A DNA stretch of 33,055 nt, from assembly GCA_025352525.1 (NCBI GenBank), contig JANXTG010000033.1, positions 1-33,055 on the forward strand, read 5' to 3'. The stretch is from Ferruginibacter sp. GTDB lineage: Bacteria; Bacteroidota; Bacteroidia; Chitinophagales; Chitinophagaceae. Below, piece after piece: positions 1 through 9,071 of the stretch (position 1 is its first letter; each line of letters starts with the position of its first letter). The position numbers were made by a program, and so were the translations under genes. The notes below the pieces were generated by a model. That model was not told the origin of the DNA. It ran no database searches and saw nothing but the letters and a program-made list of their open reading frames with translations.

Positions 1-768
1 ATTTGTGGGGCTTTGCTGCTCATGTTTATTTTTATCAGCTGGACGGTTTTGCCACCTGCGCCTGCAGTTGTGCAGGATTTAATGGAAATTAATCTTGGCA
101 ATAACGATGAAGGTTTTGGCGAAGTGCAACCACTCCTAAAAGGACCGGGAAAACCGGAAAAAGAAATTGCTGAACGGCCACAACCTTCACCTGCAAAAGA
201 AGAAGTGGCAGAAGAAAAAATTACGCCAGATGATAATGCAGAAGAAACCGCGGCACCAGTTGTAAAATCAGTAAAAAAATCTATCCCTGTAAAAATAACT
301 TCTAACACTCCTACTACTGCTGTACTGCCGGCACCAAAACCTAAAGCACCCAAACTGGTTTATAATGGTCCGGGCAAACAAAACGGTAATAATGCTACAC
401 AGGATAATGGTTACACCATGCAGGGAAATAATAAGAATGGAAAAGGGGATGCAGGTGACCCAACCGGCAATAAAGATTCGTACGGCAATACACCCGGTGG
501 AAAAGTAGGCGGACCAAAAGTAATAAGCGGTAACAGAAAAGTAGTACGCTATTATTCTTTTACAGGTGAACTTGCAAAGGCAACTATAAATGCAGTCATC
601 AAAGTTTCTCCTGCAGGTGTTGGATCATTTGTTCGAATTGGTCAGGGCAGTACAAGTTTTAGCAGAGATTATGCTACAGCAATATCAGGCTATTTAAGAA
701 CGATGCAATTTGATAAAGCTCCCGATGAAAGTGTGGTTACTGTTCAGTTTAATTTTAATGTGCAGTAA
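1..768 (+). CDS. TonB-like energy transducer protein (5' truncated by window edge)
   Basis: Frame is open to base 1. N-terminal hydrophobic segment, Pro/Glu/Lys-rich periplasmic spacer, and a C-terminal domain ending in VTVQFNFNVQ typical of Bacteroidota TonB-like proteins. Confidence 0.7.
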   Translation: MCGALLLMFIFISWTVLPPAPAVVQDLMEINLGNNDEGFGEVQPLLKGPGKPEKEIAERPQPSPAKEEVAEEKITPDDNAEETAAPVVKSVKKSIPVKITSNTPTTAVLPAPKPKAPKLVYNGPGKQNGNNATQDNGYTMQGNNKNGKGDAGDPTGNKDSYGNTPGGKVGGPKVISGNRKVVRYYSFTGELAKATINAVIKVSPAGVGSFVRIGQGSTSFSRDYATAISGYLRTMQFDKAPDESVVTVQFNFNVQ

Positions 769-793
769 TATTTTTTTATATAATTTTGAAATC

Positions 794-1093
794 ATGAATC
801 ATTTAGATACATATTTAAAAGAAATAAATTACTTATGCGAACAGCACAAAGTAAATAAGCTGTATGTATTTGGTTCGGCTCTTTCTAATAATTTTAATGA
901 AAAAAGTGATATTGATTTGATAGTAGATTTTAATACTTTAGCCCTCGAAGAGTATGCAGATAACTATTTTGATTTTAAATTTTCTTTACAAAAGGTTTTC
1001 AACAGATCAATAGATTTATTAGAAGAAAAAGCGATTAAAAACCCCTATTTTAAGAACGCTGTTTTAAAAGACCGAGCATTAATTTATGGATAA
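794..1093 (+). CDS. mntA: MNT-type nucleotidyltransferase antitoxin (MntA-like)
   Basis: GSALSNNFNEKSDIDL matches the GSX10DXD minimal nucleotidyltransferase motif. ATG at 794 is preferred over the upstream start at 710, which overlaps the tonB-like ORF. Confidence 0.85.
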   Translation: MNHLDTYLKEINYLCEQHKVNKLYVFGSALSNNFNEKSDIDLIVDFNTLALEEYADNYFDFKFSLQKVFNRSIDLLEEKAIKNPYFKNAVLKDRALIYG

Positions 1094-1427
1094 TGATTTA
1101 AAGACCTGGCTGTACGATATATTAAACGCTATTATGGAAATTGATAGCTTTTTTACAGAGGCAGATAAACAATTTTCGGCTTATCAAAATGATGTAAGAA
1201 CCAGAAGAGCGGTAGAACGAAATATTGAAATTATTGGTGAAGCAATGAATAGAATTGTACAGAAAGATTCAGATATAATTATTACCAACTCCCGTAAAAT
1301 TGTTGATGTAAGGAATAGAATAATTCACGGATATGATACCGTTTCCGATGATATTATTTGGGGAATCGTTATAAAATACTTACCCATACTAAAATCGGAA
1401 ATTGAATTTCATTTAAACGAAAATTAA
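1086..1427 (+). CDS. hepT: HEPN-domain toxin, HepT-like (DUF86)
   Basis: Contains RNRIIHGY, the Rx4HxY motif of HepT RNases. Overlaps the upstream MNT gene by 8 nt. Confidence 0.85.
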   Translation: MDNDLKTWLYDILNAIMEIDSFFTEADKQFSAYQNDVRTRRAVERNIEIIGEAMNRIVQKDSDIIITNSRKIVDVRNRIIHGYDTVSDDIIWGIVIKYLPILKSEIEFHLNEN

Positions 1428-1465
1428 AAGTGCTGTTTATATAAATCATTTCTACATTTTTGCAA

Positions 1466-2761
1466 ATGAATTACCAACAAACACTTGATTATCTATACAG
1501 CCAGCTACCAATGTTCAGCAGAATTGGCAGTGCCGCTTACAAAACAGATTTACACAATAGCATTGCATTGTGCAACAGCATCGGTAATCCTCAACAACAA
1601 TATAAAACTATTCATGTAGCAGGTACAAATGGCAAAGGCAGTACATCGCATATGCTTGCTGCTATTTTGCAACAGGCAGGTTATAAAACCGGGCTCTATA
1701 CTTCTCCGCACATAAAAGATTTTGGTGAACGCATTAGAGTTAATGGCAAAATGATTGCTGAAAAATTTGTAGTTGATTTTACAGAGCGAACAAAAGTTAT
1801 TACCAAAGAAATCGAACCTTCTTTTTTTGAAATGACGGTTGCAATGGCTTTTCAATATTTTGCAGAACAGCAGGTGGATTTTGCTGTTATAGAAACCGGG
1901 CTTGGTGGCTTGCTGGACAGTACAAATATCATCACACCCATGCTTTCTGTTATTACTAATATTGGTTACGACCACCAAAATATTTTAGGCAATACCCTGC
2001 AAGAAATTGCTACCCAAAAAGCGGGGATAATAAAAGAAAATGTACCCGTTGTAATTGGGGAAACATTACCTGAAACAAAACCGATTTTTGTTGAAACTGC
2101 TTCAAATAAAAATGCTAATATATATTTTGCTGAAGAAAATTTTATTACCTCTTATATAGATTCCGAAGGAGAATTATTGCTTTGTAACGTGCTGGATATT
2201 TCTGAAAACATTACTGAAAAATTCAGGTGTGGCCTGTCAGGATTATATCAGGCAAAAAATATTTGTACGGTTTTGGCGGCTGTAAAAGAACTTAGAAAAT
2301 TAAATATTAATATTCCTGAAACTGCGTTGCATAGCGGTATTGAGAGAGTAAAAGAAATTACCGGCTTGCGTGGAAGGTGGGAAATTTTACAGCATCATCC
2401 AACAATTATTGCAGATGTTGCCCACAATAAAGATGGTATAAAACAGGTAATTGACCAATTAAATACAAATTATCCAACTATACAACTTCATTTTGTGCTG
2501 GGTTTTGTAAGAGATAAAGATGTTGAAGATGTTTTAAAACTGTTTCCGGATAATGCAAAATATTATTTTACAAATGCGCATATACCCCGGGCATTTATAA
2601 ACAGTGAACTGCAGGAAAAAGCTGCTAAAGCCGGATTGGTTGGTGAATGTTTTGAAACAGTAGATGAAGCTGTAAATGCTGCAAAAAAAGTTGCTGCTGT
2701 AACAGATATAATTATGATTTGCGGCAGTTTTTTTATAATTGCTGAAAGCGAACTTTTATAA
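1466..2761 (+). CDS. folC: Bifunctional folylpolyglutamate synthase / dihydrofolate synthase
   Basis: HVAGTNGKGSTSHMLAAIL P-loop, TGLYTSPHIKDFGERIRVNG and ETGLGGLLDSTN are FolC hallmarks. ATG at 1466 is preferred over TTG at 1460. Confidence 0.93.
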   Translation: MNYQQTLDYLYSQLPMFSRIGSAAYKTDLHNSIALCNSIGNPQQQYKTIHVAGTNGKGSTSHMLAAILQQAGYKTGLYTSPHIKDFGERIRVNGKMIAEKFVVDFTERTKVITKEIEPSFFEMTVAMAFQYFAEQQVDFAVIETGLGGLLDSTNIITPMLSVITNIGYDHQNILGNTLQEIATQKAGIIKENVPVVIGETLPETKPIFVETASNKNANIYFAEENFITSYIDSEGELLLCNVLDISENITEKFRCGLSGLYQAKNICTVLAAVKELRKLNINIPETALHSGIERVKEITGLRGRWEILQHHPTIIADVAHNKDGIKQVIDQLNTNYPTIQLHFVLGFVRDKDVEDVLKLFPDNAKYYFTNAHIPRAFINSELQEKAAKAGLVGECFETVDEAVNAAKKVAAVTDIIMICGSFFIIAESELL

Positions 2762-3295
2762 TTTATTTAAAAATTCAGTTGCCCTGAAAAAACAGAGTTC
2801 GTGCATGCTTTGTTTAAATTGATGCGTCTGCACCATGGTTTTTACTTCCTCCAGAGGTTTCAACATAATTGTTATTTCTTCATTTGCATCAAGGGATTGA
2901 TCTGATGTTTTTTCTCCGCCGGTTGCTATGAATAAATGCGTAGCATTGGTTAAAACGCCGGGGTTCGAATATGTTTTACCTAAGTAATGAAATGCTGAAA
3001 AACTATAACCGGTTTCTTCCCGTAACTCACGAACGATCGCCGTTTCAGGCGTTTCTTTCTCGTCTATAAAACCACCGGGGAATTCGATTGATTGCTTTTG
3101 AATAGGGTGACGATATTGCTCGATAAGTAACACCTGCTTTTCTTTTGTAATGGCTACGGCTAAAACACATTCAGGAAGTTCAACTACAAAATAAGGATCT
3201 ACAATTTTACCGGAGGGGGTTTTGTAACTGTCTTTACGGGCAGTAAAATATGGGTGATTGCTAATGTATTCTTTTGAGAGTATTGTAAAAGGCAT
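2756..3295 (-). CDS. NUDIX hydrolase (ADP-ribose pyrophosphatase-like)
   Basis: Nudix box GGFIDEKETPETAIVRELREETGY. Confidence 0.9.
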   Translation of the reverse strand: MPFTILSKEYISNHPYFTARKDSYKTPSGKIVDPYFVVELPECVLAVAITKEKQVLLIEQYRHPIQKQSIEFPGGFIDEKETPETAIVRELREETGYSFSAFHYLGKTYSNPGVLTNATHLFIATGGEKTSDQSLDANEEITIMLKPLEEVKTMVQTHQFKQSMHELCFFRATEFLNKL

Positions 3296-3349
3296 AGAAG
3301 ATTTTTAAGCAAAATGTAAATAAAATTATGTTGTCATTAATTGCATAAT

Positions 3350-3461
3350 AAAAGCTTAAAAATGTTACAACGCTGAAGGGCTGCGGGATAGCAGTGCAAA
3401 TCTTTTTGTGAGGTACGAACAAAAGATTGTAAAGAATAGCCCGAACAAAAGCTTAAAAATG
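3350..3461. repeat. Structured intergenic element flanked by exact 15-bp direct repeats AAAAGCTTAAAAATG (3350-3364 and 3447-3461)
   Basis: Exact repeats bracket an 82-nt core that can fold: GGGCT(3378-3382)/AGCCC(3438-3442) outer pairing and AATCTTTT(3399-3406)/AAAAGATT(3421-3428) inner stem. Confidence 0.6.
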
Positions 3462-3495
3462 AAGAAATATTAACAGCCCCAAACTTTTAAAAAAT

Positions 3496-4023
3496 TCAAC
3501 TCCAACCCATACGTTCCCGCAAGTTGTTTATGTGTGCCGTGTGGTGTTTGCCATGCCATGCATATTGACCTAGTAAATACCAAACGCTCATTTGCTTTCC
3601 ATACTCGGGATGCACAACAGTACGGGTCCACTCATCATCTTTAACGTTTTTTAAAACCTCGAGCATGCGTACATGCAGCGCATGTAACAATGTGAGTGAT
3701 ACATTTATGGGAATATTTTTCACATCGCTCAGTTCTGTAAATGCTTGTTGATTGTAAGGTTTTATAGTTGGATTATCTTCTGTGAGCGCAAGTTTAAAAC
3801 GCATAAATGCGTTGATGTGGCTGTCGGCAACATGGTGCACAACTTCCCTGCTATTCCAGCCATCGGGGCGATAAGGTTCTTCGAGCTGCGCTGCATCTAA
3901 ATTTGTGATGGAATATTCCAAAGCTTTCGGCAATACTTCAATATCAAGCAACCATTCCTTCAACTGCCGTTGAGAGAATGGCTGTTCAATATATTTTCCA
4001 ATTGGATAACTTAAATCATCCAT
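3496..4023 (-). CDS. DinB/YfiT-family putative metal-dependent hydrolase (bacillithiol transferase-like)
   Basis: DLSYPIGKY N-terminus, RPDGWNSREVVHHVADSHINAFMRFKLALTED and YAWHGKHHTAHI metal-ligand pattern typical of YfiT. Confidence 0.85.
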   Translation of the reverse strand: MDDLSYPIGKYIEQPFSQRQLKEWLLDIEVLPKALEYSITNLDAAQLEEPYRPDGWNSREVVHHVADSHINAFMRFKLALTEDNPTIKPYNQQAFTELSDVKNIPINVSLTLLHALHVRMLEVLKNVKDDEWTRTVVHPEYGKQMSVWYLLGQYAWHGKHHTAHINNLRERMGWS

Positions 4024-4025
4024 AA

Positions 4026-4772
4026 TTATTTGGTTGATGCAGGCTGAGCAGGCTTTATATCTTCTAGAGTAATTTCGAAAACTAATAGAGCATTTGGTGT
4101 AATTGGTGAGCCCTGCGGAGGGTATTCGCCATACGCTAAATCACCTGGTATATATACTTTCCAATGTGCGCCTTTGGTCATTAACTGTAAAATTTCTGTC
4201 CAACCTTTTATTACGCCATTTAGTGGAAAAGAAGCTGCCTGTCCACGTTTGAAAGAATTATCAAACTCGGTGCCATTGGCAAGTGTACCAATATAATTTA
4301 CTACAACTGTATCAATTGCTTTTGGTTTTGCACCGTTGGGATCACCGGCTTTTATTACTTCGTATTGTAACCCATTTGCCAGTGCAATAACCCCACTGCG
4401 CTTTTTATTTGTTTCGAGAAATTTTTGAGATTCCTGTTTTTGAACATCAGTTTTCTTTTTTGTAAATGACTGTAATTTTTCCTGCAGTGTTTTACCTGCC
4501 TGTTCTATGGTGAAATCTGTTTTTGATTTGGAATACACATCATTTAAAGCTTTTGCAAATAATGTAGAGTTTATTTTTGTAGCGCCTGCCTGCATTAGGC
4601 TTGCAGCAATGTTCATTCCTGCTGCGTAGCTAAAGCTATCTACTGCATTTTTAAAACCTGCAGTAGATTTTACTGTAACAGGAGAAGTTTTTTTTATGGG
4701 CGACGCTTTCTTCTGTGCATTTACATTTATTAAAGCAATAGCTGCAAAAGCGGTTAATATTAATTTCTTCAT
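4026..4772 (-). CDS. FKBP-type peptidyl-prolyl cis-trans isomerase (exported)
   Basis: Signal peptide, Mip/FkpA-like N-terminal helical domain, then VVVNYIGTLANGTEFDNSFKRGQAASFPLNGVIKGWTEILQLM...GDLAYGEYP...LVFEITLEDI. Confidence 0.9.
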   Translation of the reverse strand: MKKLILTAFAAIALINVNAQKKASPIKKTSPVTVKSTAGFKNAVDSFSYAAGMNIAASLMQAGATKINSTLFAKALNDVYSKSKTDFTIEQAGKTLQEKLQSFTKKKTDVQKQESQKFLETNKKRSGVIALANGLQYEVIKAGDPNGAKPKAIDTVVVNYIGTLANGTEFDNSFKRGQAASFPLNGVIKGWTEILQLMTKGAHWKVYIPGDLAYGEYPPQGSPITPNALLVFEITLEDIKPAQPASTK

Positions 4773-4810
4773 TTTTATATTCTAGGTTTTTAATTTTTTA
4801 TAAATAAAAT

Positions 4811-5572
4811 TTAATCAGGACGCATTTCTTTTCCTGTTAAATGTATAAAAACATCTTCGAGGTTAGCAGACTTTACTTGTTTAGGCCTTTCAAATCCTGT
4901 TGCAACAAGTTCATCTATCATCTTATCCGGCGTATCGAGTTTTATTATTTTGCCTTCATCCATAATGGCAATTCTGTCGCAAAGTTGTTCGGCCTCATCC
5001 ATGTAATGTGTAGTCAGAATTACGGTTGTACCTGCTGATCTTATTTCACGAATTAAATCCCATAAATTTCTGCGGGCCTGAGGATCCAAACCGGTTGTAG
5101 GCTCATCTAAAAAAATAATTTTGGGGTCGTTTATTAACGTTGTCGCTATAGAGAAACGTTGTTTTTGACCGCCACTTAATTCCTTGCTTTTATTTTTTGC
5201 CTTATCAACCAGATTTACTTTTTTTAATAGCTCAAGTGCATTTACATCTCTATTATAAAGTCCGCTAAAAAGTTTGATAAGTTCCAACAAATTTAAACCG
5301 GGATAAAATCCTGAAGTCTGTAACTGAACACCAATAATTTTTTTTATTTCTTCAGGTTCTGTATCAAGGTCAAAACCGTTTACAAAAACTTTTCCTGATG
5401 TTTTGGGCCGCAGGGTTTCTATAATTTCCAGTGTGGTACTTTTACCTGCACCGTTAGGGCCAAGCAGCCCAAAGATTTCACCTTCTTCAACATTAAATGA
5501 AACAGATTTTACAGCTTCAAACTGGCCGTAATTTTTTACAAGATTTTCAACTCTTATTATTGAATTTGACAT
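4811..5572 (-). CDS. ABC transporter ATP-binding protein
   Basis: Walker A GPNGAGKST, signature LSGGQKQR, Walker B IIFLDEPTTGLD. Confidence 0.92.
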   Translation of the reverse strand: MSNSIIRVENLVKNYGQFEAVKSVSFNVEEGEIFGLLGPNGAGKSTTLEIIETLRPKTSGKVFVNGFDLDTEPEEIKKIIGVQLQTSGFYPGLNLLELIKLFSGLYNRDVNALELLKKVNLVDKAKNKSKELSGGQKQRFSIATTLINDPKIIFLDEPTTGLDPQARRNLWDLIREIRSAGTTVILTTHYMDEAEQLCDRIAIMDEGKIIKLDTPDKMIDELVATGFERPKQVKSANLEDVFIHLTGKEMRPD

Positions 5573-5617
5573 TGAAGTAAAGTTATGTAATGATATATTT
5601 AAAACAGCATTACAAAA

Positions 5618-6649
5618 TTAAACTGCTGCATCTTTTGAAGCTGCAAATAAATAACTTTCCAGTTCTTCCATCATATTAATACTTCCTACAAAGAAAGGTG
5701 TGCGCTGGTGCAATTCTGTTGGAACAATATCTAAAATATTAATTTTTCCATTCGTAGCTTTTCCTCCCGCTTTTTCAACAATGTATGCAAATGGATTACA
5801 CTCGTATAACAACCTAAGTTTACCGCCCGGTTTGTCAATAGTGCCTGGATACATAAAAATTCCGCCTTTTATAAGATTGCGGTGCACATCAGAAACCATG
5901 CTGCCAATGTAGCGTTGTGTGTATGGGCCACCGTTTGATTTATCTTTTTTCTGACATGCGGTAATATATTCCTTAACAGGTTGATCGTACCTAAAAAAGT
6001 TACCGTGGTTTACAGAATACATTTTACCTGCCGGGGGACATTGTATATTTTGATGGCTCATTAAATATTCGCCGATTTGCCTGTCTAGGGTAAAGCCATT
6101 AACCCCACGTTTTGTTGCATAAACCAACATGGTAGAAGAACCGAATACAACATAACCCGCAGCCACCTGCTTATTACCAGGTTGCAAAAAATCTGCTTTA
6201 GTTGCAGGTTTTCCCAGTTCACTAACACGCCTGTAAATACTGAAGATAGTTCCGATGGAAACATTTACATCGATATTGGAGCTCCCGTCCAAAGGATCAA
6301 AGAGACAAACATATTTTGATTTGTTGCTTGTCTCGTCATCAAATATTACAATATCATCCAACTCTTCGCTCCCAATTCCTGCACAGCTAATACCATGTCT
6401 TAAAACACCAACGAGTTGGTCGTTTGCAAAAATATCCAGTTTTTTTACTTCTTCACCCTGTATATTGGTGGTGCCGTGATCACCTAAAATATCTACCAGT
6501 CCTGCTTTATTAACTTCTACGTTTACTCTTTTACAGGCAAGACCTATATCTCTTAAAAGCCCCGCCAATTCTCCCGTTGCTAAAGGAAAAGCACGCATTT
6601 CCTGAATGGTAAATTCGTCAAGGGTAAGTATATTTCTGTTTATAGCCAT
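5618..6649 (-). CDS. fbp: Class 1 fructose-1,6-bisphosphatase
   Basis: FDPLDGSSNIDVNVSIGTIFSIYR, RYIGSMVSDVHRNLIKGGIFMYPGT, KLRLLYECNPFAYIVEKAGGKA. Confidence 0.95.
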   Translation of the reverse strand: MAINRNILTLDEFTIQEMRAFPLATGELAGLLRDIGLACKRVNVEVNKAGLVDILGDHGTTNIQGEEVKKLDIFANDQLVGVLRHGISCAGIGSEELDDIVIFDDETSNKSKYVCLFDPLDGSSNIDVNVSIGTIFSIYRRVSELGKPATKADFLQPGNKQVAAGYVVFGSSTMLVYATKRGVNGFTLDRQIGEYLMSHQNIQCPPAGKMYSVNHGNFFRYDQPVKEYITACQKKDKSNGGPYTQRYIGSMVSDVHRNLIKGGIFMYPGTIDKPGGKLRLLYECNPFAYIVEKAGGKATNGKINILDIVPTELHQRTPFFVGSINMMEELESYLFAASKDAAV

Positions 6650-6895
6650 GTAGTAGATTTAAGATTTATAATTGCAGATTTTAAATAATAAAAAAAATTC
6701 TATCTGATTTCGTATGAGAAATGCAAAGTAATAATAATTTTAGAAAAAATGACCTGACAGGTTGTTGGATATTGGATGATGCTTGTATATTAGATTTTAA
6801 AGTTTGATGCTGAGCAATTAAATTCGCATCAAAGGCTGCTTATTAAACGCAGCGAGAAAAATTTTACAACATACACTCAAATAGAAAAATAAAAC

Positions 6896-8161
6896 ATGTT
6901 TGTTTTCAAGTTTGGCGGAGCATCGATAAATAATATTGAGCGAATAAAAAACACTTCGGATATAATAAGAGATAAGGCAGATAAGAAATTATTGGTGGTT
7001 GTATCTGCGATGGGCAAAACAACTAATGCCTTGGAAAAAATTACAGAAGCTTATTTTGATGACCGAAAAGATGATGCCCTTACACTTTTTGAACAGGTTA
7101 AAAAGAATCACCTGGAAACAGTAAAATTTTTATTGGTTCACAAATGGAAAGCTGCTGAAGACCAGTTAAAAGATTTTTTTACAGAGATTGAATGGATGCT
7201 TCACGACAAACCTGTACGCAGTTATGACTATTATTATGATCAGATTGTTTGCTGTGGAGAATTGTTCAGCACCTGCATTGTAGCCCATTATTTAGCAGAA
7301 CAAAAAGTAAAAGTAAAATGGGTTGATGTTAGGGACATTTTTAGAACCGATAATAATTTTAGAGATGCAGGTGTTGATTTTGATTTTACAACATCAAAAA
7401 TAAAGAACAGTATTTTACCATTGTACAATGACTTTGATGTAATAATGACGCAGGGGTTTATTGGCTCTACTGATGAAAATGAAAGTACAACACTAGGCAG
7501 AGAAGGAAGTGATTACTCTGCAGCTATTTTTGCAAATATTATGAATGCAGAATCATTAACCATTTGGAAAGATGTGCCTGCAGTTATGAATGCAGATCCT
7601 AATAAATTTAAAGATGCGGTAAACATTCCTTTGTTGAATTATACAGAAGTTATTGAAATGGCTTATTACGGGGCTCAGGTTATTCACCCAAAAACAATAA
7701 AGCCTTTACAAAATAAAAATATCCCGCTTTATGTAAAAAGTTTTTTAGATACTAATTTGCCGGGAACCATTATCAATGCTGATAAAGCAATAAATCTCCC
7801 TCCTATTATTGTACTAAAAGGTCAACAGGTTTTAATACATTTTCGTTCAAAAGATTTCTCATTTATGGAGGGTAAAGCTTTGGGGCAATTGCATAAAATT
7901 TTTAATGCTGTAAAGTTGCAGCCAAATCTTACACAAAATACTGCCATATCATTTGTTTGCTGTTTTGATGGTCATGCAGAAAAAACCGGTCAGATAGCCG
8001 CAGATGCTTCTTTACTTTTTGATGTAGATGTTGAAAGAGATTTATCCCTACTTACAATTCGCCATTATGATAATGCAACAATAGAAATACTTACCAAAGA
8101 TAAAAATACTATTCTTGAACAAAGAACTCCTGAAACTTTGCAGGCTGTTATAAGAAACTAA
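6896..8161 (+). CDS. Aspartate kinase
   Basis: KFGGASINNIERIKN N-terminus, TLGREGSDYSAAIFA, IWKDVPAVMNADP, AYYGAQVIHPKTI. Confidence 0.92.
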   Translation: MFVFKFGGASINNIERIKNTSDIIRDKADKKLLVVVSAMGKTTNALEKITEAYFDDRKDDALTLFEQVKKNHLETVKFLLVHKWKAAEDQLKDFFTEIEWMLHDKPVRSYDYYYDQIVCCGELFSTCIVAHYLAEQKVKVKWVDVRDIFRTDNNFRDAGVDFDFTTSKIKNSILPLYNDFDVIMTQGFIGSTDENESTTLGREGSDYSAAIFANIMNAESLTIWKDVPAVMNADPNKFKDAVNIPLLNYTEVIEMAYYGAQVIHPKTIKPLQNKNIPLYVKSFLDTNLPGTIINADKAINLPPIIVLKGQQVLIHFRSKDFSFMEGKALGQLHKIFNAVKLQPNLTQNTAISFVCCFDGHAEKTGQIAADASLLFDVDVERDLSLLTIRHYDNATIEILTKDKNTILEQRTPETLQAVIRN

Positions 8162-8163
8162 AT

Positions 8164-8197
8164 AAAAAAGCCGCAAAATATATTTTGCGGCTTTTTT
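8164..8197. terminator. Bidirectional Rho-independent terminator
   Basis: Perfect 34-bp palindrome AAAAAAGCCGCAAAATATATTTTGCGGCTTTTTT between convergent genes. Confidence 0.9.
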
Positions 8198-8212
8198 ATT
8201 ATTTACCATACC

Positions 8213-8971
8213 TTAATTAACGACATATTCTCCTTTTTTGTTTACCATGATGATAGGCAGTTCTTTTTTCGTTTCAAAAAAATCAAAAACTTCTTTAAGA
8301 TTTGTATTAAAGTGTTGCATGTAACTGTTGTCTTTCATAGAGTTTTCTAAAAATTCCACTGACTTTTTTACGCTGTATTTTATCGGAAATACGTGTACGG
8401 GTATAAACTCCTGTCCTTGGTTTCTTACATTACTTGCTAAAAAATATAATTCTTCAATTGGTGCGTCCGTAATAGGAATGCAACCTGTAGAAACACAATT
8501 GCCATGAATATAAATTGCACTCCCAGGTCTTTTTTCGTCGCTTAATATTCTGTCTGAAGCATTGGGATAATTAAGCCCTAACGAAAGATGGTAATTGCTG
8601 TTAGGATTAAATTCATTAATGTAATAAAAACCTTCAGGCACTTGATAGTCTCCTTCGATTCTCTTAGGGCCCATAGCTCCACTTTGCTGGCAAACTTTAT
8701 ATGTTTTAAATAATTTGTAAGGTTCTTTTGTTGATGATTTTACCCAGATTTCAAGCTGTCTGTCATATTTAAAAGAACGCAGATACATAGCTTTTGGTGG
8801 CCATATCAGATTTTGCTTTTCAAATTGCTTTTTTAGGGAATCTTCCAAACGGTTAGCAGCCTCCGGCGAATTTAAAAAATATCTCGGGCCTGCTCCAGAT
8901 TGAGCTGAAACAGCTAAAACTGAAAAAAATAATATAAAAAGTAAAAAGCAAAACCTGAGTAAATTCTTCAT
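8213..8971 (-). CDS. L,D-transpeptidase (YkuD/YafK-like) exported protein
   Basis: Signal peptide and catalytic IHGNCVSTGCIPITD motif. ATG at 8971 is preferred over TTG at 8980. Confidence 0.85.
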   Translation of the reverse strand: MKNLLRFCFLLFILFFSVLAVSAQSGAGPRYFLNSPEAANRLEDSLKKQFEKQNLIWPPKAMYLRSFKYDRQLEIWVKSSTKEPYKLFKTYKVCQQSGAMGPKRIEGDYQVPEGFYYINEFNPNSNYHLSLGLNYPNASDRILSDEKRPGSAIYIHGNCVSTGCIPITDAPIEELYFLASNVRNQGQEFIPVHVFPIKYSVKKSVEFLENSMKDNSYMQHFNTNLKEVFDFFETKKELPIIMVNKKGEYVVN

Positions 8972-9071
8972 ATTAAACAAAGGGTATTTAGTAATTAGTT
9001 TCCACTAAAATATTAAAAATATTTAAATGAGTGTGTTAAAAATTCCCCTTTTTAAATTCGCAATACCCACA

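Noticed and set aside
1550-1978. 142-aa minus-strand ORF antisense to folC
   Set aside because: Lies wholly within a clear folC frame; its sequence (Cys/His/Asn-rich) looks like a shadow ORF.
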